Assembly: GCA_030745875.1 (NCBI GenBank) | Contig: JASLNT010000084.1 | Location: 26,503-90,502 of the forward strand | Length of the DNA: 64,000 nucleotides | DNA from: Phycisphaerae bacterium | Lineage (GTDB): Bacteria; Planctomycetota; Phycisphaerae; SM23-33 | Direction: 5' to 3' | Shown here: positions 25,418-34,478 of the stretch, one piece after another | Layout of the letters: each line of letters begins with the position of its first letter | How positions within the stretch are numbered: the first letter of the stretch is position 1 | Notes under the pieces: generated by a model | What the model saw: only the letters and a program-made list of their open reading frames with translations | What the model was told of the DNA's origin: nothing | Database searches by the model: none | Position numbers and translations under genes: made by a program

Positions 25418-26377
25418 ATGAACACTATTAAGATGACGATTACCGCCGTCCTGATCCTGACGCTGACCGGTTCGGCCGCCCTGGCCGCCGGAGACGGTTG
25501 GGTCACCGATTTCGAGGCCGCCAAAGCCTCCGCCAAGACCAGCGGAAAATACATGCTGGTCGATTTCACCGGATCGGACTGGTGCGGATGGTGCATCAGG
25601 CTCAAGAAGGAAGTCTTCAGCCAGGACCACTTCAAGACCGAGGCTCCGAAGAACTTCATTCTCGTCGAACTGGATTTTCCTCGCGACAAGAGCAAGCTGA
25701 CGCCCAAACTGATCGCCCAGAACAACAAGCTGAAGGAAAAATACTCCATCAGCGGCTACCCGACAATCTTCCTGATGGACGCCGAAGGCAAGGTCTTCGC
25801 AAAGACCGGATACCGCGCCGGCGGACCGGAAAAGTACGTCGAGCATCTGAACTCGCTGGTCAAGGGAAAGAAGGAGTTCGACAAGATGATCGCCCAGGCC
25901 GACAAGGCCAAAGGGCTCGCCAAAGCCAAACTTCTCGACAAGGCTCTCGACGCCATGCCCGATTCCGTCCGCAGATCCCGCACCGACCTGGTAAAGCAGA
26001 TCACCGAACTGGACAAAGACAACAAGGCCGGTCTGAAGAACAAGTATGCGTTCCTGGCCGATATGGATGAACTTACGGCGATGCGCCCTCCTCGTACGCG
26101 AGTCCAGTCTGAAATCAAAGCGTTTGCAGACAAATGTCTGGCGAAGGTGGCCGCGATCGAGAAGAAGTATCCCGTAACCGGATCCGACAAGCAGAAGCTC
26201 CTCAGCCAGAAGGCGATGTACACGTTCTATTCGGGCGATCTCGCCGGGTCCAAGAAGATTCTCGAGACCGCTATCGCAATCGACGACAAATCCGAAGCGG
26301 CCCGCGGTATGAAACGTTCGCTGGCGTTTGTGAACAGTCGTCTGGACGCCGAGAAACCGAAAAAGAAGACCGACTGA
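25418..26377 (+). CDS. Secreted thioredoxin-fold protein
   Basis: The 319-residue protein has a signal peptide (MNTIKMTITAVLILTLTGSAALAA). Residues about 35-145 form a thioredoxin-like domain with active site C56-G-W-C59 inside DFTGSDWCGWCIRLKKEVF, the ISGYPTIFL cis-Pro region, and a helix-rich C-terminal half of about 170 residues (KAKGLAKAKLLDKALDAMP). This is the Thioredoxin_7-like secreted type common in planctomycetes. It likely reduces or reshuffles disulfides of exported proteins, possibly including the c-type heme sites of its divergent neighbour. ATG 25418 is chosen because the leader begins there. Confidence 0.88.
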   Translation: MNTIKMTITAVLILTLTGSAALAAGDGWVTDFEAAKASAKTSGKYMLVDFTGSDWCGWCIRLKKEVFSQDHFKTEAPKNFILVELDFPRDKSKLTPKLIAQNNKLKEKYSISGYPTIFLMDAEGKVFAKTGYRAGGPEKYVEHLNSLVKGKKEFDKMIAQADKAKGLAKAKLLDKALDAMPDSVRRSRTDLVKQITELDKDNKAGLKNKYAFLADMDELTAMRPPRTRVQSEIKAFADKCLAKVAAIEKKYPVTGSDKQKLLSQKAMYTFYSGDLAGSKKILETAIAIDDKSEAARGMKRSLAFVNSRLDAEKPKKKTD

Positions 26378-26433
26378 TTCCATGCGATACGTCCCCTTTT
26401 TGTCGGCGCCGATTCCTTGTGTCAATCTGGTGA

Positions 26434-26449
26434 AATATAGTCTTGGAAC
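26434..26449 (+). promoter_or_regulatory. Second copy of the 16-bp motif, upstream of the Gfo/Idh/MocA gene
   Basis: The sequence AATATAGTCTTGGAAC is identical to 25317-25332 and lies 92 bases before the ATG at 26542. The flanks of the two copies differ. Confidence 0.45.
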
Positions 26450-26541
26450 GTCCGTTTGGCAGGTTGTATACTGATATGCCCCATTCGATGCGGGCGTGCG
26501 ACAGAGGCGTTAATAGGAAACATTCCTGAAAGGTTATAAGA

Positions 26542-27936
26542 ATGGAAAAGAAAACACACTCTTCATCCAACAGCATGGCCCGTCGTACTTTTCTGAAGGG
26601 CACGGTTGCTGCGGCGACTGTGGCCACCATCGTGCCGAGCCACGTTATCGCCAAGTCGAAAAACTCAAAAGCCAAAGGCGCCGCGCCGAGCGACAAGGTT
26701 AATCTCGCCATAGTCGGTTGCGCTGCTCGGGGCGGGAGCATAGGAGCATGGCACGCCAGTACGGGTCTGTGCAATGTTACGGCGCTGTGCGACGTAGACG
26801 GACGCTCGCTGGACCGCGCGAGCGGAAAGTACAAGGGCGCCGCAAAGTTCCAGGACTTCCGCAAGATGTTCGACAAGGCGGGCAAGACCTTCGACGCGCT
26901 GACGATCGGCGTTCCGGACCACGCGCACTTCCCGATCTCGATGCTGGCGATGTCGCAGGGCAAACACATTTACGTCGAGAAACCCCTTGCACACACGTTC
27001 AATGAATGCGAACTGATGATCGCGGCGATGAATAAGTACAAAGTCGCCACGCAGATGGGCAACCAGGGCCATTCCGGCAACAACCCGATCCAGTTCAAGA
27101 GTTGGGTCAAGGCTGGAATCATCAAGGACATCACGAAAGTCGACGCCTGCATGAACAGCGGCCGCCGCTGGCATCCGTGGAAGTTCGACGAATGGCAGAG
27201 CGATCCGATGCCCGACACGATGGATTGGGACACCTGGCTGGGTACGGCTCCGGAGCATCCTTACAGCAGCAAGCTGCATCCGGGCAACTGGAGAAGCTGG
27301 TTCGAATATGGCGACGGAGCCTTCGGCGACTGGGGCCCGCACACGCTGGACACCATCCATCGCTACCTGGAATGCGGACTGCCCACCAAGACCACCGCGG
27401 TCAAGCTCGAAGGGCGCAGGAAACTCATCTTTCCGATGGCCTCGACGATCCGCTTCGACTTCCCGGCGCGCGGGAAGCATCCGGCGCTTGAGATCAACTG
27501 GTACGACGGAACGAAGAACAAGCCCCCGCGCCCGGCTGACTTGGACAAGGGCAGGAACATTCCCAGATGCGGAAAGGTCATGTACGGTAAGGAACTGAAC
27601 TTCATCGGCGGTACGCACGGGGCGACGCTTTCGATCTTCCCGGACTCCAAGAGGAAGGATCTGGGCGATAAGCTGCCGCGGATCACCGAAAAGCAATCCA
27701 ACCACGCACAGAACTTCCTGCTGTCGGCGATGGGCAAAGAGAAAACCCGTTCATCGTTCGACGTCTCCGGCGTTCTGACGCAGGTCTTCTGCCTGGGCTG
27801 CATCGCCCAGCGGCTTGGCGGCGAGCTTGAGTTCGACGCCAAGACCAAGCAGATCACCAACAATAAGATCGCCAATCAACTGCTGGTGGGCCCGCCCCCG
27901 CGCAAGGGATGGGAGCAGTATTACAAGATGGCGTAA
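26542..27936 (+). CDS. Gfo/Idh/MocA-family oxidoreductase with Tat signal
   Basis: The 464-residue protein has a twin-arginine leader (ARRTFLKGTVAAATVATIVPSHVIA), so it is exported folded with its NAD(P) cofactor. The Rossmann domain starts at VNLAIVGCAARGGS. The family motif EKPL (Lys147) precedes AHTFNECELMI. The C-terminal substrate domain has HSGNNPIQFKSWVKAG and WGPHTLDTIHRYLE. Tat-exported members in planctomycetes are common and are thought to act on sugars, but the substrate is unknown. GAAAGG precedes the ATG. A hairpin terminator follows the stop. Confidence 0.92.
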   Translation: MEKKTHSSSNSMARRTFLKGTVAAATVATIVPSHVIAKSKNSKAKGAAPSDKVNLAIVGCAARGGSIGAWHASTGLCNVTALCDVDGRSLDRASGKYKGAAKFQDFRKMFDKAGKTFDALTIGVPDHAHFPISMLAMSQGKHIYVEKPLAHTFNECELMIAAMNKYKVATQMGNQGHSGNNPIQFKSWVKAGIIKDITKVDACMNSGRRWHPWKFDEWQSDPMPDTMDWDTWLGTAPEHPYSSKLHPGNWRSWFEYGDGAFGDWGPHTLDTIHRYLECGLPTKTTAVKLEGRRKLIFPMASTIRFDFPARGKHPALEINWYDGTKNKPPRPADLDKGRNIPRCGKVMYGKELNFIGGTHGATLSIFPDSKRKDLGDKLPRITEKQSNHAQNFLLSAMGKEKTRSSFDVSGVLTQVFCLGCIAQRLGGELEFDAKTKQITNNKIANQLLVGPPPRKGWEQYYKMA

Positions 27937-27965
27937 GCGACAAGTTCAGACGATCGATCAATCCC

Positions 27966-28004
27966 GGGCTGCGGAGCCAAGAACTCCGCAGCCCGCGGTT
28001 TCTT
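27966..28004 (+). terminator. Hairpin terminator after the Gfo/Idh/MocA gene
   Basis: GGGCTGCGGAG (27966-27976) pairs with CTCCGCAGCCC (27984-27994), followed by GCGGTTTCTT. The same stem theme recurs twice in the tandem repeat at 28257-28540. Confidence 0.7.
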
Positions 28005-28116
28005 CATGTGCGACGGATCAACATTCGACAGCCGGCAAGGTCCAGTCCAGCCATTCCAGCCGGCGTTACGTCATGAAGTGACAGACAGGCGCCTTTGGTT
28101 CAGGGCCGCAGGCCCG

Positions 28117-28288
28117 GCGCGAAAGTAGCCGGGGCCGGAAGGCCCCGGAAGGCATACTCTAATATCGTAGAGCCCCGAAGGGGCGACAGAAACCTGCAGT
28201 CCCAGCCCAATGCCTCTGTCGCCCCTTCGGGGCTCCGGAGTATATGATCATCTGTTCCGGGGCCTCCCGGCCCCGGCTATTGTCGCGC
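28117..28288. repeat. Second nested inverted-repeat (REP-like) element
   Basis: Outer arms 28117-28150 and 28255-28288 are inverted repeats of 34 bp with three mismatches. Inner arms 28170-28190 and 28215-28235 are perfect 21-bp inverted repeats. The outer arm contains a CCGGGGCC-GGAA-GGCCCCGG hairpin and the inner arm an AGCCCC-GAA-GGGGC hairpin. The architecture equals that of 13881-14050 with different sequences. Confidence 0.8.
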
Positions 28289-28331
28289 CGGCCCTTCGGG
28301 CCTGGACAAGACTTTTCAGACGATCAATCAA

Positions 28332-28373
28332 CCGTGGGCTGCGGATATCAAGAACCGCAGCCCACAGTTTTTT
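28332..28373 (+). terminator. Terminator-like hairpin in repeat unit 1
   Basis: CGTGGGCTGCGG pairs with CCGCAGCCCAC around ATATCAAGAA, followed by GTTTTTTG. Confidence 0.65.
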
Positions 28374-28473
28374 GTACGGTCTTGCCTCCGCGGCCGTCCC
28401 GGGGCCTTCCGGCCCTGGCTATTGTCGCGCCGGCCCTTCGGGTCTGGACAAGACTTTTCAGACGATCGATCAA

Positions 28474-28515
28474 CCGCGGGCTGCGGATATCAAGAACCGC
28501 AGTCCACGGTTTTTT
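28474..28515 (+). terminator. Terminator-like hairpin in repeat unit 2
   Basis: CCGCGGGCTGCGG pairs with CCGCAGTCCACGG around the same ATATCAAGAA loop, followed by TTTTTT. One stem change is a weaker G-T pair. It lies 75 bases before the GH operon start. Confidence 0.65.
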
Positions 28516-28590
28516 GTGCGGTCTTGCCTCCGCGGGGCCGTGGGCGGTATTCTGGGGGGCTCGTGAACTCGCTGGATTGAAGGGTATGCT

Positions 28591-31008
28591 ATGAGTGTTG
28601 GATATCGTCTGGTCGCGATGTTGGCGGTTTTCTGTGTAGCTTCGGGCGTTTTGGCGGGGGCGGCTGCTGTCGAGGAGCTTGGCGGGAGTTGTTACCGTAT
28701 CGCCAACGATTCCCTGGGGCGCGTGCTTAGCGTTGAGAACGGGCGGCTGCGGACTGCGACAGTAGTCAATAAGCTCGCGGATACCAAGGCGGAGCCCGTT
28801 TCGTGCAACGAGTTTGAGTTGCGGATATCCCAGGGCGCGCACACCACCGGAACGGATGTTGTGCTGACGGCGGGGGATTTTCAGTTCAAGTCATCCAAGC
28901 AGTACGAGATCAAGGGCGGGAAGGGGATAGCGTTTGTTCTTCAGAACGCCAAACACAAGCTCACCGTCGAGGTTCGATACGAGCTTTGCGACAAGGATTT
29001 CTACATCCGCAAGCAGTTGATCGTCACCTCGGGTAAGCCCGTTACGCTGGAGCGAATCGATGTAGAGTCTGTCGCACTTGAAGACGCATCCCAACCGTAC
29101 AAGATCAAGGCGATCTACGCGCGCGGGAAATGGAGCCCGGGGCTCGGCCAGCCGCTGTACACCACAAAAAGCGGAACGTTCTGGGGCGTTGAGTTCCCCG
29201 CGTCGTACAATTTCGTAACCGACAAGACGATGAAATGCGGATACCTCTGGGGGCGTCAGATCAAAGCGAACGCGCCCTACAAAACCTACAAGTCGGTCGT
29301 GGGCGTTTCCGACGATCCGAAGTTCAACACCGACGCGTTCTTTTCATATATCGATCGCATTCGCATCCGCCCGCTGCGACTGCAGACGCAGTACAACAGT
29401 TGGTTCGATTACGGGCGAGGCGTGAAGAAAGAATCGTTCCGTGACAGCATCAAGCTGATCCACAAGAAGCTCGTCACCGAGCGCGGGGTCAAGCCGCTCA
29501 AGGCGTATGTTATCGACGACGGTTGGCAGGACACAGGCAAGGACTGGACGCAGAAGACCTGGCTGGTTAACTCGAAATTCGACGGCGATTTCGCGACTTC
29601 TCTGGCGTCGACCAAAGCCGCCGATTCCAAACTGGGCCTGTGGATGAGCCCCGGCTGCCTGTTCGGGGCGTCGCGAGTTGTCAAACAGTATCGCGCCAAG
29701 GGCTTCGAAGCATTGGACAACTGGATGTCGCTGGCCGGTCCGAAGTATATGAAACTGCTGGAGGACCGTATGGTCGAACTGGCTGGAAAGGGTGTTTCGT
29801 ACTTCAAACTCGACGGGCTGTTCGGGCATCTCAACACGCGCAACTTCGAACTGCATGGTGACAAATACGGTATTCCGCACATGCCCCAACTCAAGCTGGG
29901 CGACATGAAATCCGGGGACGCTGCGCTCAACAACGCGAAGTACGATGAGTTGAAGACCTATTACCTTGTCGCCGGAACTGAGCGCCTCATGCGCGTTTTC
30001 AGCAAGATGTCCCGCGCCAATCCGGATGTTTACATTGTGATCTCAAACGGGGCTTACTTGAGCCCCTGGTGGTTGATGCATATCGATTCGGTCTGGATGA
30101 TCAACGCCGGCGACGCCGCGGGCGGGTCGAACCGCACGCAGGAACTGGTCTATCGCGACGGGAAGTACTATCACATATGGACCAAAGAGCAAACGCAGTT
30201 TCCGATACACGCGATCTTCAATCACGAGCCGAAGAAGCGCAAGACCGGCGAGACCAAGGACGTGTTCCGAAAGTACCTGTACATGAACATGTCGCGCGGG
30301 ACGGGGTTCATCGAACTGTACGTCAAGCCGGCCGTTCTGGGCGAATATGACTGGGACGTGCTGGCTGAGGGATTGCACTGGGCTCACGACGTTTTTCCGA
30401 CGTTTAAGCGATCCCGCATGCACGGCGGCGATCCGAGAGCGGGCGAGGTCTACGGATACACCGCCTGGGTCGCCGATCGCGGATACGTGTCGATTCACAA
30501 TCCGTCGGGCGAGGCGAAGAAGTACAGCTTCACGCTCGATCGGGCCTTCGGTCTGCTTCCGGGCGAGGGGACGTTCAATCTGACATCACCGCTGTCGGAC
30601 AGTCTCGACGGGCTCGGGCGGAAGTACTCCGGCGGGGACAAGATATCGCTGGAGCTTAAACCGCGCGAGATCAGGATTTTGAACTTCGATAAGGGTGTCA
30701 AAGATTGGTCGGTGCTCAAGGCGCTGCAGACGCGGAACGAAGGCCCCAAACCGCCCCCGCCTCCCAAGCCGATAGGCGCCCACGCGATCCTGGGCGTGTG
30801 GGAATACAAGTTGGGGCGCACCGTCTGGACCCGCCAGTTCACCAAGGACGGATATTGCGTTCTGCGGCGGAACGGAAAGCATCACTGGAAAAAGCCGTTT
30901 ACCGTTCAGAACGAGAAGACGGCGGATGTTGAAGGCGCCGGACGTCACGTTATCACCGACGCCAACACGTTAAGGATCGAAGGCAAGTACACCGCCAAGA
31001 GAAAATAA
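28591..31008 (+). CDS. Secreted GH36-like (clan GH-D) alpha-galactosidase-type glycosidase
   Basis: The 805-residue protein has a signal peptide (MSVGYRLVAMLAVFCVASGVLAGAAA), an N-terminal beta-sandwich, and a catalytic TIM barrel. Barrel landmarks are AYVIDDGWQD (about residues 305-313) and YFKLDGLFG, where Asp408 is the expected nucleophile of clan GH-D. A C-terminal beta domain of about 85 residues (AHAILGVWEYKLGRTVWTRQF) follows a Pro-rich linker. Alpha-galactosidase activity is the best guess; related proteins act on other alpha-linked sugars. It opens the five-gene glycan operon: the next gene begins 13 bases after it. Confidence 0.8.
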   Translation: MSVGYRLVAMLAVFCVASGVLAGAAAVEELGGSCYRIANDSLGRVLSVENGRLRTATVVNKLADTKAEPVSCNEFELRISQGAHTTGTDVVLTAGDFQFKSSKQYEIKGGKGIAFVLQNAKHKLTVEVRYELCDKDFYIRKQLIVTSGKPVTLERIDVESVALEDASQPYKIKAIYARGKWSPGLGQPLYTTKSGTFWGVEFPASYNFVTDKTMKCGYLWGRQIKANAPYKTYKSVVGVSDDPKFNTDAFFSYIDRIRIRPLRLQTQYNSWFDYGRGVKKESFRDSIKLIHKKLVTERGVKPLKAYVIDDGWQDTGKDWTQKTWLVNSKFDGDFATSLASTKAADSKLGLWMSPGCLFGASRVVKQYRAKGFEALDNWMSLAGPKYMKLLEDRMVELAGKGVSYFKLDGLFGHLNTRNFELHGDKYGIPHMPQLKLGDMKSGDAALNNAKYDELKTYYLVAGTERLMRVFSKMSRANPDVYIVISNGAYLSPWWLMHIDSVWMINAGDAAGGSNRTQELVYRDGKYYHIWTKEQTQFPIHAIFNHEPKKRKTGETKDVFRKYLYMNMSRGTGFIELYVKPAVLGEYDWDVLAEGLHWAHDVFPTFKRSRMHGGDPRAGEVYGYTAWVADRGYVSIHNPSGEAKKYSFTLDRAFGLLPGEGTFNLTSPLSDSLDGLGRKYSGGDKISLELKPREIRILNFDKGVKDWSVLKALQTRNEGPKPPPPPKPIGAHAILGVWEYKLGRTVWTRQFTKDGYCVLRRNGKHHWKKPFTVQNEKTADVEGAGRHVITDANTLRIEGKYTAKRK

Positions 31009-31021
31009 GAGGAGCACGAAT

Positions 31022-33361
31022 ATGGTCCGCCAGCAACGAGCCCTGCAGATAACGATTCTCCTTGTCGGAGTTGCGACTATCTGTTCGCCCGTGGTCGGAG
31101 CCGATAAGACCCGCGTGCTCCGATATTCCGCACCCGCCCTGAAATGGGTTGAGGCGCTGCCCATAGGCAACGGGCGGTTGGGCGGGATGGTGTACGGCGG
31201 GGCGGGTGTCGCGAGGATCCAGCTCAACGAGGATTCCATCTGGACCGGCCAGCCGATGGACTACCAGCACAAAGGGGCGGTCAAATACCTGCCCCAAATA
31301 CGCAAGCTCCTTCTGGACGGCAAGCAGAAAGAGGCTGAAAAACTCGCAAGCAAACATTTCATGAGCGATCCCCTCCGCCAGGAAGACTACCAACCGCTGG
31401 GCGACCTCATGATGACCTTCGAGGGGCACGAAAAGTACGAGCCCAAGAGCTATCGGCGCCGGTTGGACATCTCCCAAGCCGTTGCGACCGTGAGCTATCG
31501 CCTCGGAGACGCGACGTTTACGCGGGAAGTTATTGCAAGCTGGCCCGACCAGATCATCGCAGTTCGGATCACCTGCGACAAACCGGGGCGCATCACCTTT
31601 GGCGCCAAACTCACCACGCTCCATACCGAAAGCAAGACCGTTCGAATAGACGATGCGACACTCGCACTCCGAGGGCGAGTTACGCAGCGAAGCCGAATGA
31701 AAGTTCCGAGCGTAATGAAATTCGAAGCACGCCTGAAGGCGATCGCCACGGGCGGGAAGCTCACCGTCACCGACGATGGGCTAAGCATAGCAGGGGCGGA
31801 CTCCGCGGTCCTGCTGCTGGCCGGCGCGTCGAGCTACAAGAATTACAAAGACGCATCAGCCGACCCCGCCGCACGCACGAAAGCCCGCCTTACCGCCGTC
31901 GGCGACAAGTCGTACGACGCGATACGCAAAGCCCACATCGTCGACTACCGCAAGCTCTTCGATCGCGTGACGATCGACCTGGGACGTAGCAAATCCGGCG
32001 AGAAGACAACTCCCGAGCGAATCCGCGATTTCAAGAGGGGCGGCGACCCGGACCTGGCTGCTCTGTTCTTCCAGTACGGGCGTTACCTGCTGATCTCATC
32101 AAGCCGCACGCCCGGTCAGCCCGCACACCTGCAAGGCCTCTGGAGCCACACCCTCACACCGCCCTGGGGCAGCAAGTACACCGTCAATATCAACACCGAG
32201 ATGAACTACTGGCCGGCGGAGACTACCGGTCTGAGCCAGTGCACCGAGCCGCTGGTTAAACTCCTTGAAGATGTCGCGGTAACCGGCGCCAAAACCGCCA
32301 AGACCTTCTACAACTGTCGCGGATGGGTGCTGCACCACAACACGGACATCTGGCGGGGCAGCGCGCCGATCAACGCTTCGAATCACGGTATCTGGCCGAC
32401 GGGCGGGGCGTGGTTGTGTCAGCATTTGTGGCAGCGATACGAGTTCAGCGGCGACAGGGAGTTTCTCGAAAAGCGGGCGTATCCGCTGATGAAGGGGGCG
32501 GCGATCTTCTTCGTTGACTACCTCATGACCGACCCGCGCAGCGATAAGAAATGGTTGATCTCGGGCCCGTCGAATTCGCCCGAGAACGGCGGGTTGGTTA
32601 TGGGCCCGACGATGGACCACCAGATAATACGCTCGCTGTTCGGATGGGTGATCCGGGCTGGCGAGATTCTGGACGTGGACGCAGACCTCCGCCGCAAGCT
32701 CGCCGACATGCGAGCTCGCATCGCACCCAATCAGATCGGCAGGCACGGTCAATTGCAGGAGTGGCTGGAGGATGTCGACGATCCCAAGAACCGTCACCGC
32801 CACCTGTCGCACATGTGGGGCCTGCATCCGGGCTCCGAGATCACGCCCGATACGCCCAAACTCGCCGCCGCCTGCCGCACGAGCCTGATCCATCGCGGGA
32901 TGGGCAACGTCGGATGGTCGCTTGGTTGGCAGGTGAATCTCTGGGCTCGCCTCGGTGACGGAGAGCCTTCATACCAGGCGCTTGCGAAGCTCGTGGGCGA
33001 CAACATGAACCCCAACATGTTCGACCAGTGCTGGTCCGGGCGCCCCTTGCCTTTTGAGATCGACGCGAACTTCGGCGGGCCGGCCGGCATCGCCGAAATG
33101 CTCCTGCAAAGTCATGCGGGAGTCATCCGCCTGCTTCCGGCGCTGCCGAAGGCCTGGCCGGACGGTAAGGTCGCCGGGCTGAGGGCGCGGGGCGGTCTGG
33201 AGGTCGACATAGCGTGGAAAAACGGTCGGGCGTTCAGTGTGACGCTCAAAGCCAAAGTGGCCGGAACGCACAAACTCCGACCGCCCAAAGGCCAGCAGAT
33301 AGACGGACCCGCAACGGTTAAACTGAAGCCCGGTCAGACACACAAAGTGAAGTTCAAGTAG
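31022..33361 (+). CDS. GH95 alpha-L-fucosidase family protein
   Basis: The 779-residue protein has a short leader (ITILLVGVATICSPVVGA) and the typical GH95 start ALKWVEALPIGNGRLGGMVYGG...LNEDSIWTG. The (alpha/alpha)6 catalytic domain has the Asn pair in VNINTEMNYWPAE (Asn389, Asn391) and the general-acid Glu in PSNSPENGG (Glu521). The late GRPLPFEIDANFGGPAG motif is also present. GH95 enzymes invert and release terminal alpha-1,2-linked L-fucose; some prefer L-galactose. GAGGAG precedes the ATG. Its place in the operon suggests a fucosylated plant or algal polymer as substrate. Confidence 0.93.
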   Translation: MVRQQRALQITILLVGVATICSPVVGADKTRVLRYSAPALKWVEALPIGNGRLGGMVYGGAGVARIQLNEDSIWTGQPMDYQHKGAVKYLPQIRKLLLDGKQKEAEKLASKHFMSDPLRQEDYQPLGDLMMTFEGHEKYEPKSYRRRLDISQAVATVSYRLGDATFTREVIASWPDQIIAVRITCDKPGRITFGAKLTTLHTESKTVRIDDATLALRGRVTQRSRMKVPSVMKFEARLKAIATGGKLTVTDDGLSIAGADSAVLLLAGASSYKNYKDASADPAARTKARLTAVGDKSYDAIRKAHIVDYRKLFDRVTIDLGRSKSGEKTTPERIRDFKRGGDPDLAALFFQYGRYLLISSSRTPGQPAHLQGLWSHTLTPPWGSKYTVNINTEMNYWPAETTGLSQCTEPLVKLLEDVAVTGAKTAKTFYNCRGWVLHHNTDIWRGSAPINASNHGIWPTGGAWLCQHLWQRYEFSGDREFLEKRAYPLMKGAAIFFVDYLMTDPRSDKKWLISGPSNSPENGGLVMGPTMDHQIIRSLFGWVIRAGEILDVDADLRRKLADMRARIAPNQIGRHGQLQEWLEDVDDPKNRHRHLSHMWGLHPGSEITPDTPKLAAACRTSLIHRGMGNVGWSLGWQVNLWARLGDGEPSYQALAKLVGDNMNPNMFDQCWSGRPLPFEIDANFGGPAGIAEMLLQSHAGVIRLLPALPKAWPDGKVAGLRARGGLEVDIAWKNGRAFSVTLKAKVAGTHKLRPPKGQQIDGPATVKLKPGQTHKVKFK

Positions 33362-33377
33362 CTGAAAGGATTATTCG

Positions 33378-34478
33378 ATGGATGGATTGATCATCAGGCC
33401 CGCGGAAGACTGCATGTGGGACGAAGTGTCGCTGGGGGAGATAATGATTCGCCTGGACCCGGGCGACGGGCGCATACGCACCACCCGCAACTTCCGCGTG
33501 TGGGAGGGCGGGGGCGAGTACAATGTCGCCCGAGGTTTGCGGAAGTGTTTCGGTTTGCGGACGGCGGTTGTCACTGCGATTGTCGACAATCCAGTGGGAC
33601 GACTGCTGGAGGATCTGATCGACCAGGGCGGTGTGGACAGTTCGCACGTTAAGTGGGTCGATTTCGACGGGCTGGGACGGGCCGCTCGCAACGGTTTGAA
33701 CTTCACCGAGAAGGGTTTCGGGGTTCGCGGGGCGGTGGGTTGTTCGGATCGAGGACACACCGCGGTCTCGCAACTCAAACCGGGCGATATCGACTGGGAC
33801 GAGATATTCCTGCGACAGGGCGCAAGGTGGTTTCATTGCGGCGGGATATTCACGGCCCTGGGCGAACACACTCCCGAAGTCGCGATCGAGGCCATGCAGT
33901 CCGCACGCGCCAACGGTACGATCGTCAGCTACGATCTTAACTATCGCCCGAGCCTGTGGGAGGCTTACGGAGGCTCGACCCGGGCGATGGAAGTTAACCA
34001 GCGGATCGCGCCGCTTGTCGACGTGATGATTGGAAACGAGGAGGACTTCACCAAGGCGCTGGGCTTCCGCGTTGAAGGGCTTGACGAGAACTGCTCGAAT
34101 CTGGATCCGACCAATTTCATGAAGATGATCGACAATGTACTCGTCAACTATCGCAACCTTAAGGTGGTCGCCACCACGCTTCGGGGCGTTAAGACCGCCG
34201 GTGTGAACGACTGGGGCGCCGTCTGCTGGGCCGATGGCGGATTCCACCACGCCGATGTCCGCGAGAACCTGGAGATATACGACCGTGTAGGCGGCGGAGA
34301 TTCGTTCGCCTCGGGCCTGATATACGCGTTGCTGTCCGAGAAGTCTCCCGGCGCGGCCATCCAATACGGCGCCGCTCACGGAGCCCTGGCGATGACAACT
34401 CCGGGCGACACCACAATGGCTACGCTGGACGAAGTAGAAAACCTGATCGCCGGCGGAGGGGCGCGAGTGAAGAGATGA
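33378..34478 (+). CDS. PfkB-family sugar kinase, KdgK-like
   Basis: The 366-residue protein is a ribokinase-fold kinase. The substrate-binding motif GGGEYNVARGLRKCFG lies near the N-terminus, and the ATP/anion-hole motif with catalytic Asp is VGGGDSFASGLIYALL. The family is close to 2-dehydro-3-deoxygluconokinase, judged by GEIMIRLDPGDGRIR and the intermediate segments. It is the only clearly cytoplasmic enzyme of the operon and could phosphorylate an acidic sugar released from a pectin- or alginate-like polymer. That is an inference. GAAAGGA precedes the ATG, and its stop overlaps the next ATG (ATGA). Confidence 0.88.
   Translation: MDGLIIRPAEDCMWDEVSLGEIMIRLDPGDGRIRTTRNFRVWEGGGEYNVARGLRKCFGLRTAVVTAIVDNPVGRLLEDLIDQGGVDSSHVKWVDFDGLGRAARNGLNFTEKGFGVRGAVGCSDRGHTAVSQLKPGDIDWDEIFLRQGARWFHCGGIFTALGEHTPEVAIEAMQSARANGTIVSYDLNYRPSLWEAYGGSTRAMEVNQRIAPLVDVMIGNEEDFTKALGFRVEGLDENCSNLDPTNFMKMIDNVLVNYRNLKVVATTLRGVKTAGVNDWGAVCWADGGFHHADVRENLEIYDRVGGGDSFASGLIYALLSEKSPGAAIQYGAAHGALAMTTPGDTTMATLDEVENLIAGGGARVKR

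Larger units (their letters stand above)
28257..28540 (+). repeat. 142-bp tandem direct repeat, two copies
   Basis: Units 28257-28398 and 28399-28540 align without gaps at an offset of 142 bases, with about ten differences. Each unit holds a REP-type palindrome, then CTGGACAAGACTTTTCAGACG, then a terminator-like hairpin and GCGGTCTTGCCTCCGCG or close to it. A partial third copy of the hairpin part lies at about 27942-28000. Confidence 0.8.

Noticed and set aside
28117..28540. CRISPR-like repeats
   Set aside because: The repeats are palindromic REP-type units and a two-copy 142-bp duplication, with no regular spacers and no cas genes.
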